Below the pieces are notes generated by a model, which ran no database searches, was not told the DNA's origin, and saw only the letters and a program-made list of their open reading frames with translations. From Loripinus fragilis (Eukaryota > Mollusca > Bivalvia > Lucinida > Lucinidae): 64,000 nt of DNA. Position numbers and translations under genes: made by a program. Below, piece by piece: positions 1 through 10,829 of the stretch (positions within the stretch are counted from its first letter, which is position 1; each line of letters opens with the position of its first letter). Location of the stretch: NCBI GenBank assembly GCA_964019695.1, contig CAXHUL010000248.1, forward strand, positions 124,001-188,000, in the 5' to 3' direction.

Positions 1-394
1 TCAAATTTCTGTTTGACCAATGTCAGAAATATTAAAGTATTCTTAGAGGTACACGGTAGAGACATAGCTTTTGCAAAATCAGAGCAAAGTTATCATTTGA
101 CTAGCACGGATGCAGAGGCAGCTGCAGTAAGATTGCTCTTGCCACTTCACAGGAAGAGATATATACCAGAGTCATACTCCATTGTATGCATATATGTGAA
201 ATGGCATTAAACCCTTATTTAATCAGATGTTTGATCCCATGACACTGACATGCTGTTTCTGCTTTTGAAGAATGCAAAGGATTCAAGTTATAGCTGAGTC
301 AATTTGTTAGACGCTGGCACTTACCACACATACAAAGAAAATAAAGTGTTTTAATGGCAAAAGAGGAGGATCACACGAAATGTTTATAAGTTAT
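1..394. other. No gene recognised
   Basis: AT-rich sequence at the window edge. A short open stretch at 13-210 (65 codons) has no recognisable domain and no clear splice context, so I do not call it a gene. It could be part of an exon continuing left of the window, but nothing in the sequence supports that. Confidence 0.5.
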
Positions 395-690
395 GTTTGT
401 CACAATTACCAATTTTAAAAAAGTAATCTTAATTAATGTAACCCATATAACACCACAGGAAGCTGTATATTTGTTAAAAAACAAACACTTTTTTATGTAT
501 CAAAGGCATTCAGCATGCAAACTACATGAATAATTCAAATAAATAGATAGTTTTATGTCTTCTTTCTGTTTCTCAGACTTTCAATTCATTTATTCTTAAA
601 TTGATATGGTAACATACGTATCAACCATTACAGGCTAACCCCCTAGTTAATAAAGTGCAAACATCTCTTATTTGATGCAGCTTGAATTGT
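395..690 (+). repeat. Diverged direct repeat, copy 1
   Basis: This stretch resembles 1700-1990 in the same orientation. Shared landmarks in the same order are a 'taacacca' block with a gctgta stretch, the phrase atgtcttctttctgt, a gtaacatacgta/gtaacatatgta motif, and gtgcaaacatctctta near the end. Identity is clearly below 90 percent, so this is an old duplication or two copies of an unnamed interspersed repeat about 1.3 kb apart. Confidence 0.65.
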
Positions 691-785
691 TCTTTAAGGT
701 AGGACATGTCTGCACAACTCCCAAAGGGGTTGAGAGGAACAGGATTGTACTCAGTTTTCAGTCCTAATACTATGCCATGATTCTA

Positions 786-991
786 CTGGTTGTTTTGTTT
801 GATTTGATTCTTTGCGTCCCATCAACAATCTTTCAGTTAAACAGTGACGGGTCTTCCTGGGTTGAACCAGTACTAAGCTAGGATCAATGTGTCTTGCTCA
901 AGGACCACAACGCAGTAACGTCGTTGAGGCTTGAACTCGCGGCCGCTCAGTCTCGAGTCAAGCACTCCACCACTGAGTCACTGCGCTCCCT
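786..991 (-). mobile_element. tRNA-derived SINE (family 1), near full length
   Basis: Read on the minus strand, this begins with a tRNA-like head. A box A-like TGACTCAGTGGTGGAG is followed by a box B-like GAGTTCAAGCC. The body contains CCTTGAGCAAGACACA and the tail is AATCAAATCAAACAAAA. The same body occurs at 49174-49312 and the same tail at 23893-23938, which establishes it as a dispersed family. RNA polymerase III promoter boxes are inferred from the match to A/B consensus. It has no protein-coding capacity and would depend on a LINE for movement. Confidence 0.8.
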
Positions 992-1699
992 TTCTACTGG
1001 TTGTGATGAAATGGGTGATTATTTTGCCATAGAAGCAGACACAATGATAGACATTGTGAGGGTGACTTGAATAAAGATTGTTTTTGAATGATTATATTTA
1101 ATAGGAAAATTTATTAAATTGTGTCATTTAAATGAGAACTATTATTTTCTATCTATATTTCTGTATATTTTAATATTATAGGCGTTGGGAAATATGTGAT
1201 ATAAAGATTACATATAACATCTGTAACACAACTCCTTAGGCGTGTTATCAGCAATGACTGTAATTACTAAGACTATGGCACTAGAGGCTAGAGATTAATA
1301 GGGGAAAATGTGAAAAATAGTATTTTTCTGAAATATCATCTCTTACTTCCAAGACAATGTCCTTATTCATTCATTATGCCATGTAACATACGTTTCATAC
1401 TTTAATAAGTGCTCTGATCCTGATGTCAAACTTGCAAATGTATGATTCTTTATTGCATTAGCAAGACAGTGACAAAAATTTATGATATCCACGAGCGTCA
1501 AATATTTTCATGTATTTTTCTTCAATAATAGATACCAAAATTGGATACTTAAAATTGGGGGAAGGGTTGTTTAATAGCTCATATAAAACAATGTATTTGA
1601 GATAGAAAAGCAAACTTTGTTATTTCAATTAGTTGAATGGGAATTTTAGTAAACTAAGATTAAAAACACTCGTAAAAATGTACAAATCGTCTATAAAAT
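992..1699. other. No gene recognised
   Basis: AT-rich non-coding sequence with many stops in all frames and no repeat that I could match elsewhere in the window. Confidence 0.5.
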
Positions 1700-1990
1700 T
1701 AAATGATGTTAGTCACGATTTCAACTTTCAAAGAGAAAAATAATCTATGTAACGCATAAAACACCATTGAAGGCTGTAATTTTGTTTAAAAAGCTGCTTT
1801 TATGTAGCTTAGGCATCCAGCTAGCAAACTACATAAGAAATTTGAATAACAAAATGGTTTAATGTCTTCTTTCTGTAGCTCAAACTTTCATTTTGATTTT
1901 TCCTTAGTTTGTTACAGTAACATATGTAACAGGCTGTCAGAGACTAACGCCCCGGAGCACAGAGTGCAAACATCTCTTACAAGATTTGGG
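1700..1990 (+). repeat. Diverged direct repeat, copy 2
   Basis: Partner of 395-690, with the same order of landmarks ending in gtgcaaacatctctta. It lies 1.3 kb downstream in the same orientation. Confidence 0.65.
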
Positions 1991-2391
1991 AGGGGGAGCA
2001 GGACCTTTTTAGCTCGAAGTATATTATGTGCATAATGTCTTAGATTCTTCTCTTTTGCAAGTTAATAGTTTGATAAAGGTTTTTAGCAGTCTAGATTTTT
2101 TCACTGTTTTGAGGCCACATGCGATTCCACTTTCATATTGCTTTAAGATTTGTATTTAATTACCATGTCCAACAGCGGAAGGAAAAGAAAAGGGCATTAT
2201 GTTTGGTGCGAATTAGTCGTAAATGGAAGCATGCACTTTGCTCGCTTCTAAAAACTGCTCCCTTTATTGAAATATGCATTTGAAACCAAATGGGCAGTTA
2301 GTCAAGGCAATGCGTCTTTTGTAGATTCGTTTTTCTTGTTGTGTTTTGCGTTTGTCTTCCATACTGCCTTGTTTGCTCCTTGCAGTCTTGT
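1991..2391. other. No gene recognised, up to assembly gap
   Basis: Unassigned AT-rich sequence. Open frames running into the N block here are artefacts of the unknown bases. Confidence 0.5.
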
Positions 2392-2591
2392 NNNNNNNNN
2401 NNNNNNNNNNNNNNNNNNNNNNNNNNNNNNNNNNNNNNNNNNNNNNNNNNNNNNNNNNNNNNNNNNNNNNNNNNNNNNNNNNNNNNNNNNNNNNNNNNNN
2501 NNNNNNNNNNNNNNNNNNNNNNNNNNNNNNNNNNNNNNNNNNNNNNNNNNNNNNNNNNNNNNNNNNNNNNNNNNNNNNNNNNNNNNNNNNN
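2392..2591. other. Assembly gap of 200 N
   Basis: A run of exactly 200 unknown bases. The round length suggests a placeholder of unknown true size. Any repeat boundary or gene across it is unresolved. Confidence 0.98.
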
Positions 2592-2679
2592 CATTAATTG
2601 TGCTCCCCTGTTTGCTGATTTATTCCTGATTTGTTATGAGAGGGAGTTTATGATGTCTCTTTCTGATGATACACAGTCG

Positions 2680-2801
2680 CATTTCTTTACTATATACCAT
2701 TAGCCCAGCCCTTGACATTTACCCTCTAGTCATGAAAGCCCAAATAACCCATCTTGAATGATGATATTATACATGTATTATCAAAATATCGGCCTTGATA
2801 T
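2680..2801 (+). repeat. Long inverted repeat, left arm
   Basis: The reverse complement of 4389-4503 matches this stretch at high identity over about 115 bases. Shared landmarks are ctttactatataccattag, taccctctag.catgaaagcc and a final ATATC-rich segment. The arms bracket about 1.6 kb that holds older repeat debris and a family A retroelement tip. This is either a foldback element or two copies of one repeat in opposite orientation. Confidence 0.7.
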
Positions 2802-3084
2802 CATGTAGACCATATTGCTCAAAGGCTTATGTTGGGGCATAAAGTGATCTATGCGAGATGTATTAATTGTTCATAAAACAATATGGCCAAAGGTATCTGT
2901 CTCCTTGATAAAAAGGCATTATTTTTGTTTATACAGGAAAAAATTCATGCAAGTAAGAGCTTTTGAAAGATATATCCCCTTTTCTTTCTCTATATACTGC
3001 CAGACCCTCTAGTCATGTCACCTAACATTGCCCGTCCCCTAACATCGCACACTAGCCCAAATATCTATGCCACATTTAATTGGA

Positions 3085-3330
3085 TAAAATGATATAAAGA
3101 TCTCTATAAATAAAACTATGTAAAATGTGTGACCCCTGAGGTGTAAATTAATCTGCAGGGCCATAATTTGAATACACTCGATAAAGTACCATTACGTGAT
3201 GCTACATACCTAATATAAAGATTCTATGCCTAGCAGTTTGTTTCAAGAGTTTTTTTTATGTTTTGCTATGTGTAAAACATATGACCCAAGGGCGGGGCCA
3301 TTTTAAAACCAGGCGACATTTAATAAACGT
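3085..3330 (+). repeat. Interspersed bivalve repeat, tandem-like unit
   Basis: The text pattern (gtgacccctgaggtg, a 'gggccataatttgaa' block, a 'gatgctacatacc' block, and again gacccaagggcggggccatttt) is that of a repeat with ~150-bp internal periodicity that I recognise from mollusc genomes. The same unit recurs at 3576-3960. The naming rests on recollection of the pattern. The internal recurrence is visible in the sequence. Confidence 0.5.
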
Positions 3331-3461
3331 AAGTAAGGGTGCAAAGATCAGAAATCGATACAATCAAGTACCACACCTGACCCAGGATACCAATGGGAAA
3401 GTGACAAACTCACAATTAGACACCACAAACGAGAGTTTTCCCAGCAGGTGACCACAAGGCA
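3331..3461 (-). mobile_element. RT family A, short 3' tip
   Basis: On the minus strand this is the extreme 3' end of the family A retroelement seen at greater length at 12735-13232, 22131-22583, 30308-30568 and 40568-41316. It ends at the family's common 3' terminus (CTTACTT on its own strand) and is heavily 5'-truncated. That is the pattern left by target-primed reverse transcription. Confidence 0.75.
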
Positions 3462-3492
3462 ATATTTGTCTCTTTCTTAGCTGGTGTTAGAT

Positions 3493-3575
3493 CGAAGCAT
3501 TCAACTCTACTTCAAGATATCTAGATGGCTTACTAAATATCGCTATTCCTTATTTCGAACAATCTTGGTAGAGCT
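3493..3575 (+). pseudogene. Fragment of RT family A/B coding region
   Basis: A plus-strand reading here gives EAFNSTSRYLDGLLNI followed by a PYFEQ motif. This matches the start of the 253-residue reading frame at 42903-43664. The catalytic Y-x-D-D box is altered to YLDG. The match ends abruptly within ~80 bases. It is a dead scrap of a reverse transcriptase, sitting next to a family A tip of the opposite strand. Confidence 0.65.
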
Positions 3576-3960
3576 CTACTAGATGATAATACATATACAT
3601 ATTGAATATCAATGCTCTTTGCAAGTAGTGGTTCAGATAAACGCCAACGTAAAGATTGCAACCCCTTGGGGGTCAAGCCCTTTTAGTCCTAGGGTCATAA
3701 TTTCATTAAACCTGGTAGAGGTCTACTGGCAAATGCTATATACCAAATATCAAAGCTCTAGATCTTTGGGTTTCATATAAAAATATTTGTTTATGATTTT
3801 CCTATATAAGCCTTTGATGAGAACATGATCCCAAGATTGAGCCACTACTTTGTCCCAAATCCATAATTTGACCATAGATTGTAGAAGTACACTAGGTAAT
3901 GCTTGATGCCAAAATATAAGGGCTATAGACATTATGACCTCAGACATGAATCTTTTATTA
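3576..3960 (+). repeat. Interspersed bivalve repeat, two diverged units
   Basis: Continuation of the repeat type at 3085-3330. Recurring phrases are cctggtagaggtctact/gtagaagtacactagg, aatgctatataccaaatatcaaagctctag, and gggtcataatttcatt/ccataatttgacc. The spacing of about 180 bases indicates at least two degenerate units. No coding potential is apparent. Confidence 0.5.
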
Positions 3961-4388
3961 TTCGTTATTTATATTCATTTTAAGCTCATGTGACCTAGAC
4001 ATGCAACTGTCTGTAACCATACAAACAACTTATAATGGTACCATATACTGACCATTTAACACAAGTTTGGTCAAAATCCAGCTGTAAGTTAATGTTAATT
4101 TTGAAGATATGGCTAAGGTACGTAAGCTAAAATGGAATGTGTGGGCAGCAAAAGCTCAGATTAGTATGCGAGGTAATCGAGTCTATTAGGGTTTGCATTC
4201 TCCATTTTTGACGATATTGGCTTTCTAAATACAGTGGGTAGCTTAAATCAGACAAAATGCTTCATGGTGATGATGGCCAGTTTTATGGATCTTCAAGGTA
4301 TCCAAAAACCTATGTCTACATTGTCGCATAATTCAAAAAACTACTTGTGTCTACACGATACACAGCGGAAAAAAGCCATGTGCTGCAC
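3961..4388. other. No gene recognised
   Basis: Non-coding sequence inside the inverted-repeat pair. I see no repeat partner for it in the window. Confidence 0.45.
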
Positions 4389-4503
4389 AATATCGAGGCT
4401 GATATTTTGAAACTCAAATATCATCATCCAAGACGGTTTTTTGGGCTTTCATGGCTAGAGGGTAAATATCAAGGACTGGTCTAATGGTATATAGTAAAGA
4501 AAT
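4389..4503 (-). repeat. Long inverted repeat, right arm
   Basis: Reverse-complement partner of 2680-2801; see that entry. Confidence 0.7.
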
Positions 4504-4819
4504 CGCGATGATTGTTGCTAAAAGGATAAAATTACACGAAAATCGGTCGAGTCTCCGCTTCGTTTCCACTTTCTGCAAGTCAACCACTTCTCTCTGTCAA
4601 ATTCTTGCTTATTAACAGATCAAACTGAGCAAATAGAATAGGAAAATCATAAAATCCATTTTTTCTCTCCGCGTGTTAGCGTCTATGACTGGCCGCTGGG
4701 TGTAAATAAACATGTCATATTTGCAAATGAAAGTGTACCCACGATTTGCCGCTATCTTTGAAAGTCTATACTGCAGCCAAAAAATCTACACGATGTCACG
4801 TATACGACTGTGTTTGAGA
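4504..4819. other. No gene recognised
   Basis: Unassigned sequence between the inverted-repeat arm and the first recognisable codons of the family A reverse transcriptase. It might contain the far-diverged upstream part of that element, but I cannot align it. Confidence 0.4.
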
Positions 4820-6012
4820 AGCAGGCTGATATTATTGATGTTTTTAATACTACATCCAGATATTTGGGTAATATTCCAAACATTAATAATGTTTATTTTG
4901 ACAATATGGTAAGTCAAATATACCATTAAGAGCTCCAACTTAATAAAGCTAATACCTCTGATACCGAAGCCTCGTTTTAGACTTGCATTTGTAAATTTCT
5001 AATGATATTGTTTCTACCAAAATTTATGATAAACGTGAGGATTTTGATTTTGAAATTGTCAATTTCCCATTTTTAGATGGCGATGTTCCTTGCTCTACAT
5101 CTTATGGAGTCTATATCTCTCAACTCATTCGTTTTGCTAGAGCATCTAGCCATGTTGCTGACTTCAACACTCGCAATAAATTGTTAACTAAGAAACTTCT
5201 TAAACAAGGCTATCGGTATCATAAACTTCGAAAAACCTTTTCTAAATTTTATAAACGATACTATGATTTGATATCTAAATTCCAAGTTGGACTTAAATCT
5301 CTCTTGCGCCAAGGACTTTCTGCACCTGAATTCTATGGTGACTTGGTGTATAAGTTGAAGAAGATTGTTGGCTCTAATAAAATTTCAGCGCAGTTCCCAT
5401 TATAAAAAGATTGGCTATAACATTAATGTAATGCAACAGACTGCATGCTTGGTGGTCAACCCAATCATGGCTGGTAACTTTCCTTTCCTCTTTAATTGCA
5501 CGCCGGTGGGTCGGACCTCAGACCCTATGACGGTTCCGACTTAAAGACTTATCTATTGATAAGATGGTAGGGGTATGATGCTTTGGCTGTTGTTAGGCCC
5601 ACCAGGGTTTACCTGTTGGGTTTCTTTTGCTCCCGTATTCAGTTTTATGTACTGTTGAGTCCTTATCTTTGCTTTATCTCCTATTTATATCTTGATTGAG
5701 ATGATGCATTGATAAGCTAGGAGTCTTTCATGCAAACCAAACATCTATGTGTCTTGATCCACATCTGAACTAAGGGTGAGGTTGGCGTCGTGCAACCGGT
5801 TTAAGCCCTCCAGTAAAATAGTTTACTGACCGTTCCAAGGCGGTACTTCTTTTGTGGACCATTAAATTTTGTGTTTTTGTGTCTTGTAATTCTGATGCTT
5901 TTGCGTCTGTTCATTGCTGCTTTGTGGTCATCTGCTAGGAAAGGGCTGACCTCTTGGCTCTTGTTGGTGATGTTTGTTGTATTTTTACTACTTTCCAATG
6001 TATCCTGGGATA
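4820..6012 (+). pseudogene. RT family A element: decayed C-terminal RT plus 3' UTR
   Basis: The coding remnant starts at a residue string equivalent to QADII of the 42903-43664 frame. It continues through KIYDKREDFDFEI, DGDVP, YGVYISQLIRFAR, YRYHKLRKTFSKFY and YGDLVYKLKKIVG, with the cleanest open part at 5181-5405. Stops and frameshifts lie before 5000 and near 5400, and the catalytic YxDD box reads YLGN, so it is inactive. From ~5540 the sequence is the family A 3' UTR, containing the phrase caaaccaaacatctatgtgt shared with all other A copies. The UTR stops short of the family terminus at ~6012, where it abuts a family B copy. I place the protein in a reverse transcriptase lineage with an FLDL motif after YxDD, reminiscent of Penelope-like elements. 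The exact clade is uncertain. Confidence 0.75.
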
Positions 6013-6017
6013 CAGCA

Positions 6018-6696
6018 TGGATATCATGCGACAGTCTGCATGTCTGATTGTAAACCCAATTATGGTTTATAGTTATGGTTTCCTCTTTAATTGCCGCCGA
6101 CGGCGGGCCAGGCCTCAGGCTCAATGACGGCCCTGGCGTAAAGCTTTACTCGGTTGCTTGTCGTTGGCAGGGACCACTGTAGCTCAACTTGAGATTTTCT
6201 TTAACTCTGACTATCTGTGAGTCATAAGCCATTTTCTTTGTTTCATCATAATGTGTTAATTTGATTCGATTGTTTCTCTGTGGTGATACATTGCATTAGT
6301 TAGGAAGCCTCCATACGAGCTTAACAAGTATGTGTTTTAACAACAACATAATCTAGGGCGAGGATTTGGTGCCAGTAAAATGCATTTAAGGCCCCTGGTG
6401 GCTTAGACTGCTGTCCGTTCTAAGGCGTTGGTTCTGTTGTTGTTTGATCTATTGTTTAATTATATACTTCCCATTGTTTGTGGGGCTTCTGTGATTGTCT
6501 TTGTTTTGTTATGAATTACTTTGTTTCCTTTCTAGTTTTGCAATCATCTTGAAGAGGAAGAGAGAGCTGGTTGCTTTGCTTTTATTTTCTTACGGATGTT
6601 TTGTTACTGTAAATGTTTGTGACTCTTCTTCACGGTGCCGTGGGTTGGTCTGCAGTGTGTGATTGTGATATTTCTTGATCATACTCACTTACTTTA
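6018..6696 (+). mobile_element. RT family B, 5'-truncated 3' end
   Basis: This begins in the last ~40 codons of the family B frame (the IMRQSACL.VNP segment) and runs through a 3' UTR that matches 43550-44225 closely. The UTR landmarks are tctagggcgaggatttggtg and agtaaaatgcatttaag. It ends at the CACTTACTTT terminus. It directly follows a truncated family A copy in the same orientation. Confidence 0.8.
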
Positions 6697-6949
6697 TGGG
6701 TAATCATTCGTTAAGACTGTCCGAGGTCCTTTGACAACTTCTTCGCATGTGATGTTCACAGACTCAAAGTTGAAAATCGGACGCTTTTCAAATGTCTTTT
6801 TGCAATTGCTTTTCGAGATTTGCCTGCATGCAATAATTAAAAGATAACAGGTCAAACTGACAAAAAAGCTCTGACAATGCCTTTTTAAGTCCTCAGCTTA
6901 TTTTACTGAAGTCAAATGGTTAATTTCGAAGAAAACTATAATTTTTCAA
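6697..6949. other. No gene recognised
   Basis: Unassigned sequence between the family B end and the G-tract repeats. Confidence 0.4.
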
Positions 6950-7720
6950 AGCTCCAGAGGGGATTCAACATTTTCCAGGGGGGGTCCAACTTTTTCCAGG
7001 GGGGGGGGGGGTCCAATTGCTTATTACCCATAAAACCCATATAACTTGTGATTTTCCAGGGGGTCCGGACCCTCTCTGGATCCGCACTAAGACTCAGTGA
7101 AGTGTTTATATAGCCAGGCTAGAAGCACGGGACACAGGTCAGTGCAACTTGCCTGCAGTTGGATGGGTCAGGCTTGCCCCCCCCCCCCCCCCCCACCCTT
7201 TGAAAATGTAGAAACATTAGCGACGATCAAGTGCAGGACATGGGACCTAATCCCTTGTGCAGTGTTTCAGGGCATGCTTGCGGCAGTTATGCTTATGTCA
7301 GGCATTTTGGGGTGGTACGGTAGGTTGACACACTGCATGCGCGGATCCAAGAGTTTTCGTCAGAGCGGGGGAGGGTCCAGTTTATTTTTGTTTTCAGTCA
7401 ACTTAAATTTGCAGATGGTTCCAACGGTTTATTTCAAAGAAACCCGGTCTTCCTATTACCGACAACAACCGTCAACAACCGACAACAAACCTACAATTAC
7501 CGACGACAACAACCGGCAACGACCCAGATCAATCGACAACAAGTGTTGTCTGACTTGATATCTTATTCATAAGGTCGACAAAGAACTCTTCTGGCATGTA
7601 TTATAATGATATGTATTTACTAGAAGAAAAAAACTCAGCAGCGTAATTTTGCAAGTTCACCTTCCAATGCAATTGCGGATCCAGAGGGGAATCCGGGGGT
7701 TTCTTCTTTCTTTCTTTAGA
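6950..7720. repeat. G-tract repeat family, fragmented copies
   Basis: Recurrent pieces of the form GATCCAGAGGGG, ttttccaggggggg and GGTCCGGACCCTCTCTGGATCCGC occur here (6955-7085, 7345-7380, 7672-7700), again at 23190-23720 and around 26215-27100. Pure runs include G at 7001-7012 and C near 7180-7194. Between them at about 7455-7550 lies a degenerate CCGACAACAA tandem stretch. The 153-codon open frame across this area (7097-7558) reads through homopolymer and simple repeat and is not called as a gene. Confidence 0.55.
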
Positions 7721-7885
7721 TTCTGCAACACCCCCTCGCGAGGATTACGTGCAGGTGGATTACGCCTTACAGTCACGGTACTAAGTTTAAGAAAAAGAAA
7801 AATGGTAGAAGATAGTTTGTTAAAAGTACATGTACAGGAAAAGATAAAAACAGGATAAAAACAGTTTATGTTGATTTATGGGATG

Positions 7886-7980
7886 TGCTGATTATGCACC
7901 CGTACTACCACACTGAACTGGTCCAGAGTAAGCAGAAGTACGATCTGGGCTGGGAGCTGATTCCAATAAACAACAGTTGA
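7886..7980 (+). pseudogene. Possible orphan coding fragment, unknown protein
   Basis: A plus-strand frame here reads YYHTELVQSKQKYDLGWELI and ends shortly after at a TGA. The residues are mixed and non-repetitive and the GC content is higher than the flanks, so this could be a terminal exon or captured exon scrap. I cannot name the protein or find a convincing splice acceptor. A minisatellite element follows immediately at 7990. Weak call. Confidence 0.25.
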
Positions 7981-7989
7981 GGGGAAAAA

Positions 7990-8151
7990 TACGGCAGCAC
8001 TGAGGGGACATGTGAAAAAAATATTTATCTCGTTCCCACGACATAATTATCTCGTTCCCACGACATAAGATCTCGTTCCCACGACATGATTATATCGTTC
8101 CCACGACATAATATCTCGTTCCCACGACATAATATCTCGTTCCCACGACAT
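7990..8151 (+). mobile_element. Minisatellite-bearing element (CTCGTTCCCACGACATAAT units), copy 1
   Basis: A conserved unique flank, ACGGCAGCACTGAGGGGACA followed by tgtgaaaaaaatattta, leads into six tandem units of ~21 bp. The same flank with eight units occurs in inverse orientation at 31174-31404. Conservation of non-repeat flank beside the array shows that array and flank moved together. The far end of the element is not defined. Confidence 0.7.
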
Positions 8152-8914
8152 CTTTATCAAATGAAAATGAGCCATTACTGACCTTCGACATTTTTGTTAG
8201 GCCTACAATGTGTTAGATAACAATGCTAGATATATAAAAGGTAAGTACGATTTGCCATGTTAAACAAGCTGTTGATTTATTTAAGAACTGTTCTAACATA
8301 TGCTGGATCAAACGATCCACATTGTAAACATGAGGGCTGAATTTAAAAGGGCTGAATTTAAAAAAAGGTAACGCAACTAAATATCAATTTTGGTCCCATC
8401 AAACTGATCCACCTTCTAGTCGATCTACTCAATTGATTTCCCTTTCTGATTTCATGATATGTTTTGTCCTGAAAACGTCGTCTGCTTATTATGTCTGCTG
8501 CATATATTCAAACGACTCTAAAACCACTTTAAACATGGAAGCAAACAATATGAACACCATGAACCTTAGGAGCAGTCTGATATGGGTCCATATTTTTGCA
8601 ATAAATGCAACTAAAGCACATCAGCAGATGAGAAAACAGACGACACGTTAATTCTGGGAAATGGGGTTAAAACTAGACTGTACAAATTGCCCTCTGGAAC
8701 AGACAGTGCATGCCAAAACCCCCCAAAAATGGCCTGTCCAACCTGCGAATACTTTTTCTGAGTGCATGGAAAACACTAATGCCTTACAATTGTAACTACC
8801 TGTACCGATTCAGTGTACACTCAGATTTATCTGGATTCGTGCAAAAGTTGTTCTGAATATTCGCTGTGCACATATTTCATTGTACTCGTTCTGTCATGTT
8901 CGGCATCATATATA
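8152..8914. other. No gene recognised
   Basis: Non-coding sequence. There is only a small local duplication (gggctgaatttaaaa twice near 8335-8370). The 72-codon open frame at 8433-8651 shows no recognisable domain. Confidence 0.45.
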
Positions 8915-9652
8915 CAGTCAGACATAAGTTAAGCATCACCTCGATAGTTTCCTAGAAAACGAAGGAAGCTTTCCAGTCATGATTATTTTCTTGGTTTACT
9001 TATTAAAATAGATAAAGTGGTGACAATTCACAGCAAATTTCGATTCAATTATCACAAAGGTAAACAACCAGGCATGGTTAATGTACACTTACCCCTAAAA
9101 ATGTCCATATTCTCTAGCCCATTATGATATTTTTAAAACGCTTAGACATGTAAAGTGTTAGTGTCACATTGTTACAATATCAAAGACAAATTCTGTCTGA
9201 AAATTTCAGATTCATATCTCTCAAAGAATAAAAGCTATGGATGTGTAAAGAATGGCTTGTTATATAGTGAAAATGCAAAAATTATAAACACGCGATTATC
9301 TTTCACTACGATCCTCTCTAACTAACATGAAACCTAGAGTTCGACAGAATCAGTTTGACACTATTTTTAAAAAATAAGTCTAGAATACTTCTGCGTTTAT
9401 TTAAATTCAAAGTAAGCATTTTGGGTTAAGCTGTGACACTTTTTAAGGGTACACTCCCAAAATAGGGGTTGGTGTATATAGGACACCGTAGAAATTCAGC
9501 AAAATGATCAAATGACATTCTGATATGTTCAGCAGACCACAGGAAGACAAGGGTAACATAATATTACAAACTGGTTGTTCTTCTGAAAAAAATTTGTACG
9601 CGAAAAACGTTTCTGAAAAATGTTCGGGTGATGCTTAACTTATGTCTGAGTG
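8915..9652. mobile_element. TIR element, Tc1/mariner-type non-autonomous
   Basis: Left terminus CAGTCAGACATAAGTTAAGC(ATCACC) at 8915-8940 is matched by its reverse complement at 9627-9652, with one mismatch near the tip. It is flanked on both sides by TA, the target site expected of Tc1/mariner transposition. The 738-bp interior is AT-rich and I find no transposase frame, so it would need a transposase supplied elsewhere. Superfamily assignment rests on the TA duplication and TIR form only. Confidence 0.75.
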
Positions 9653-10520
9653 TATACTTGTACAAGCAAAATTTAATGAATGTTCTGTCAAAATTGCAGA
9701 TTTAAGCAAGCTGTGCAACTATTGGAGTGTCTGCCATTTTTGAGGTCTAGTATTTTTTAAACAATTGTTTTTAAATTATGGCTATATACAGGGTGTCCCG
9801 CAGGTATGAAACGTTTCTAAACTTAAATAAAAGCCCAACCTTTAAGCTTGGCATACCTAAATACACTAAATATAAAATAATATATGTCAAAATTTATTTC
9901 AAGGCATCGCTAGCATTATCCTTTGTAAACAGTATGTTTCTGGTAACGCCAAATATGGTGTCACCAAATAAGCAAATTTCAATAAATTTTGAACTGAAAT
10001 GGGCATAAACGTGATATTTTAGGCAAAATGCGTTACTTGTAATGAAATTGTTTTATGCAGCTGGCAAGTGGTTTTATGCAGCTGGCAGCTACAGGCTGTA
10101 GTCGCAACATACTACATTTTCACTGTCTTTTTGTAGGAAAATGTTACATGTGCATTAGAATGGGGATATCGTCGGATATGCGTTCAGAGGTCACGTTTTG
10201 GCTCCACTAACACTTTACCGAAAAATTAAATTTTCCTTCCATATATCTAACGATATACCTCCCCAAATTCGGAATTTTAGATACAGTTATCCCCTCAATG
10301 TTTTTTTAATTTATCATTTATCTTTTTATTTTTATGATGACGCCTCAGGACCCAACTTTTGTAGGTTCTTTTTAGTTTATGTTCTCCATACATTTTTAGC
10401 TATATTGAAAAAAATGACGGGTGTCCCCCTCCAAATTGACCCAAATGTGGTAGGTTCTCTTTATTTTGTGTTCTCTAAGCTTACACTGTGCACGATACGC
10501 GTGAGTTATGGCAGCTACGC
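9653..10520. other. No gene recognised
   Basis: Non-coding. A small tandem duplication of ttttatgcagctggca lies at about 10050-10090. Open frames (9778-10008, 10198-10554) are AT-rich without domains. Confidence 0.45.
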
Positions 10521-10829
10521 TGCAATGAGGGTCTGGATGGGGTATAATGATTAGTGAATAATGGCCCCTTTTTATAATGAATAGTGAATAATGAGCCAAA
10601 AAATAATGAATAGTGAATATTGAGGTCCTAAAATAATGAATAATCCTATTTTTTAATGAATTGAAGAAAAGATAGTGAATAGTGAATAATCAGATTTCAT
10701 TGCCACCTTTCTTACATTTAATCAACAATTAGTCTTATTTTAATGAATAACCCAAAATTTTAATAAGATGAATAATGGGCTAAATTTTTAATGAATAGTG
10801 AATACCAGACCCCCCCAGACCCTCCTGCA
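10521..10829. mobile_element. Short TIR element with internal AATGAATAGTG repeats
   Basis: The ends are inverted copies: TGCAATGAGGGTCTGGATGG on the left and, reverse-complemented, TGCAGGAGGGTCTGGGGGGG on the right. The interior is a degenerate run of aatgaatagtgaata phrases. Size and structure fit a MITE. The transposon superfamily is not determined. Confidence 0.6.

Noticed and set aside
13..210. 65-codon frame at the window start
   Set aside because: No domain, no splice signals and no homologue recognised; could be chance.
2267..2703. Frames spanning the N block
   Set aside because: They exist only because unknown bases cannot contain stops.
7097..7558. 153-codon frame with a proline run
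   Set aside because: The proline run is a C14 homopolymer and the C-terminal part is a CCGACAACAA simple repeat.
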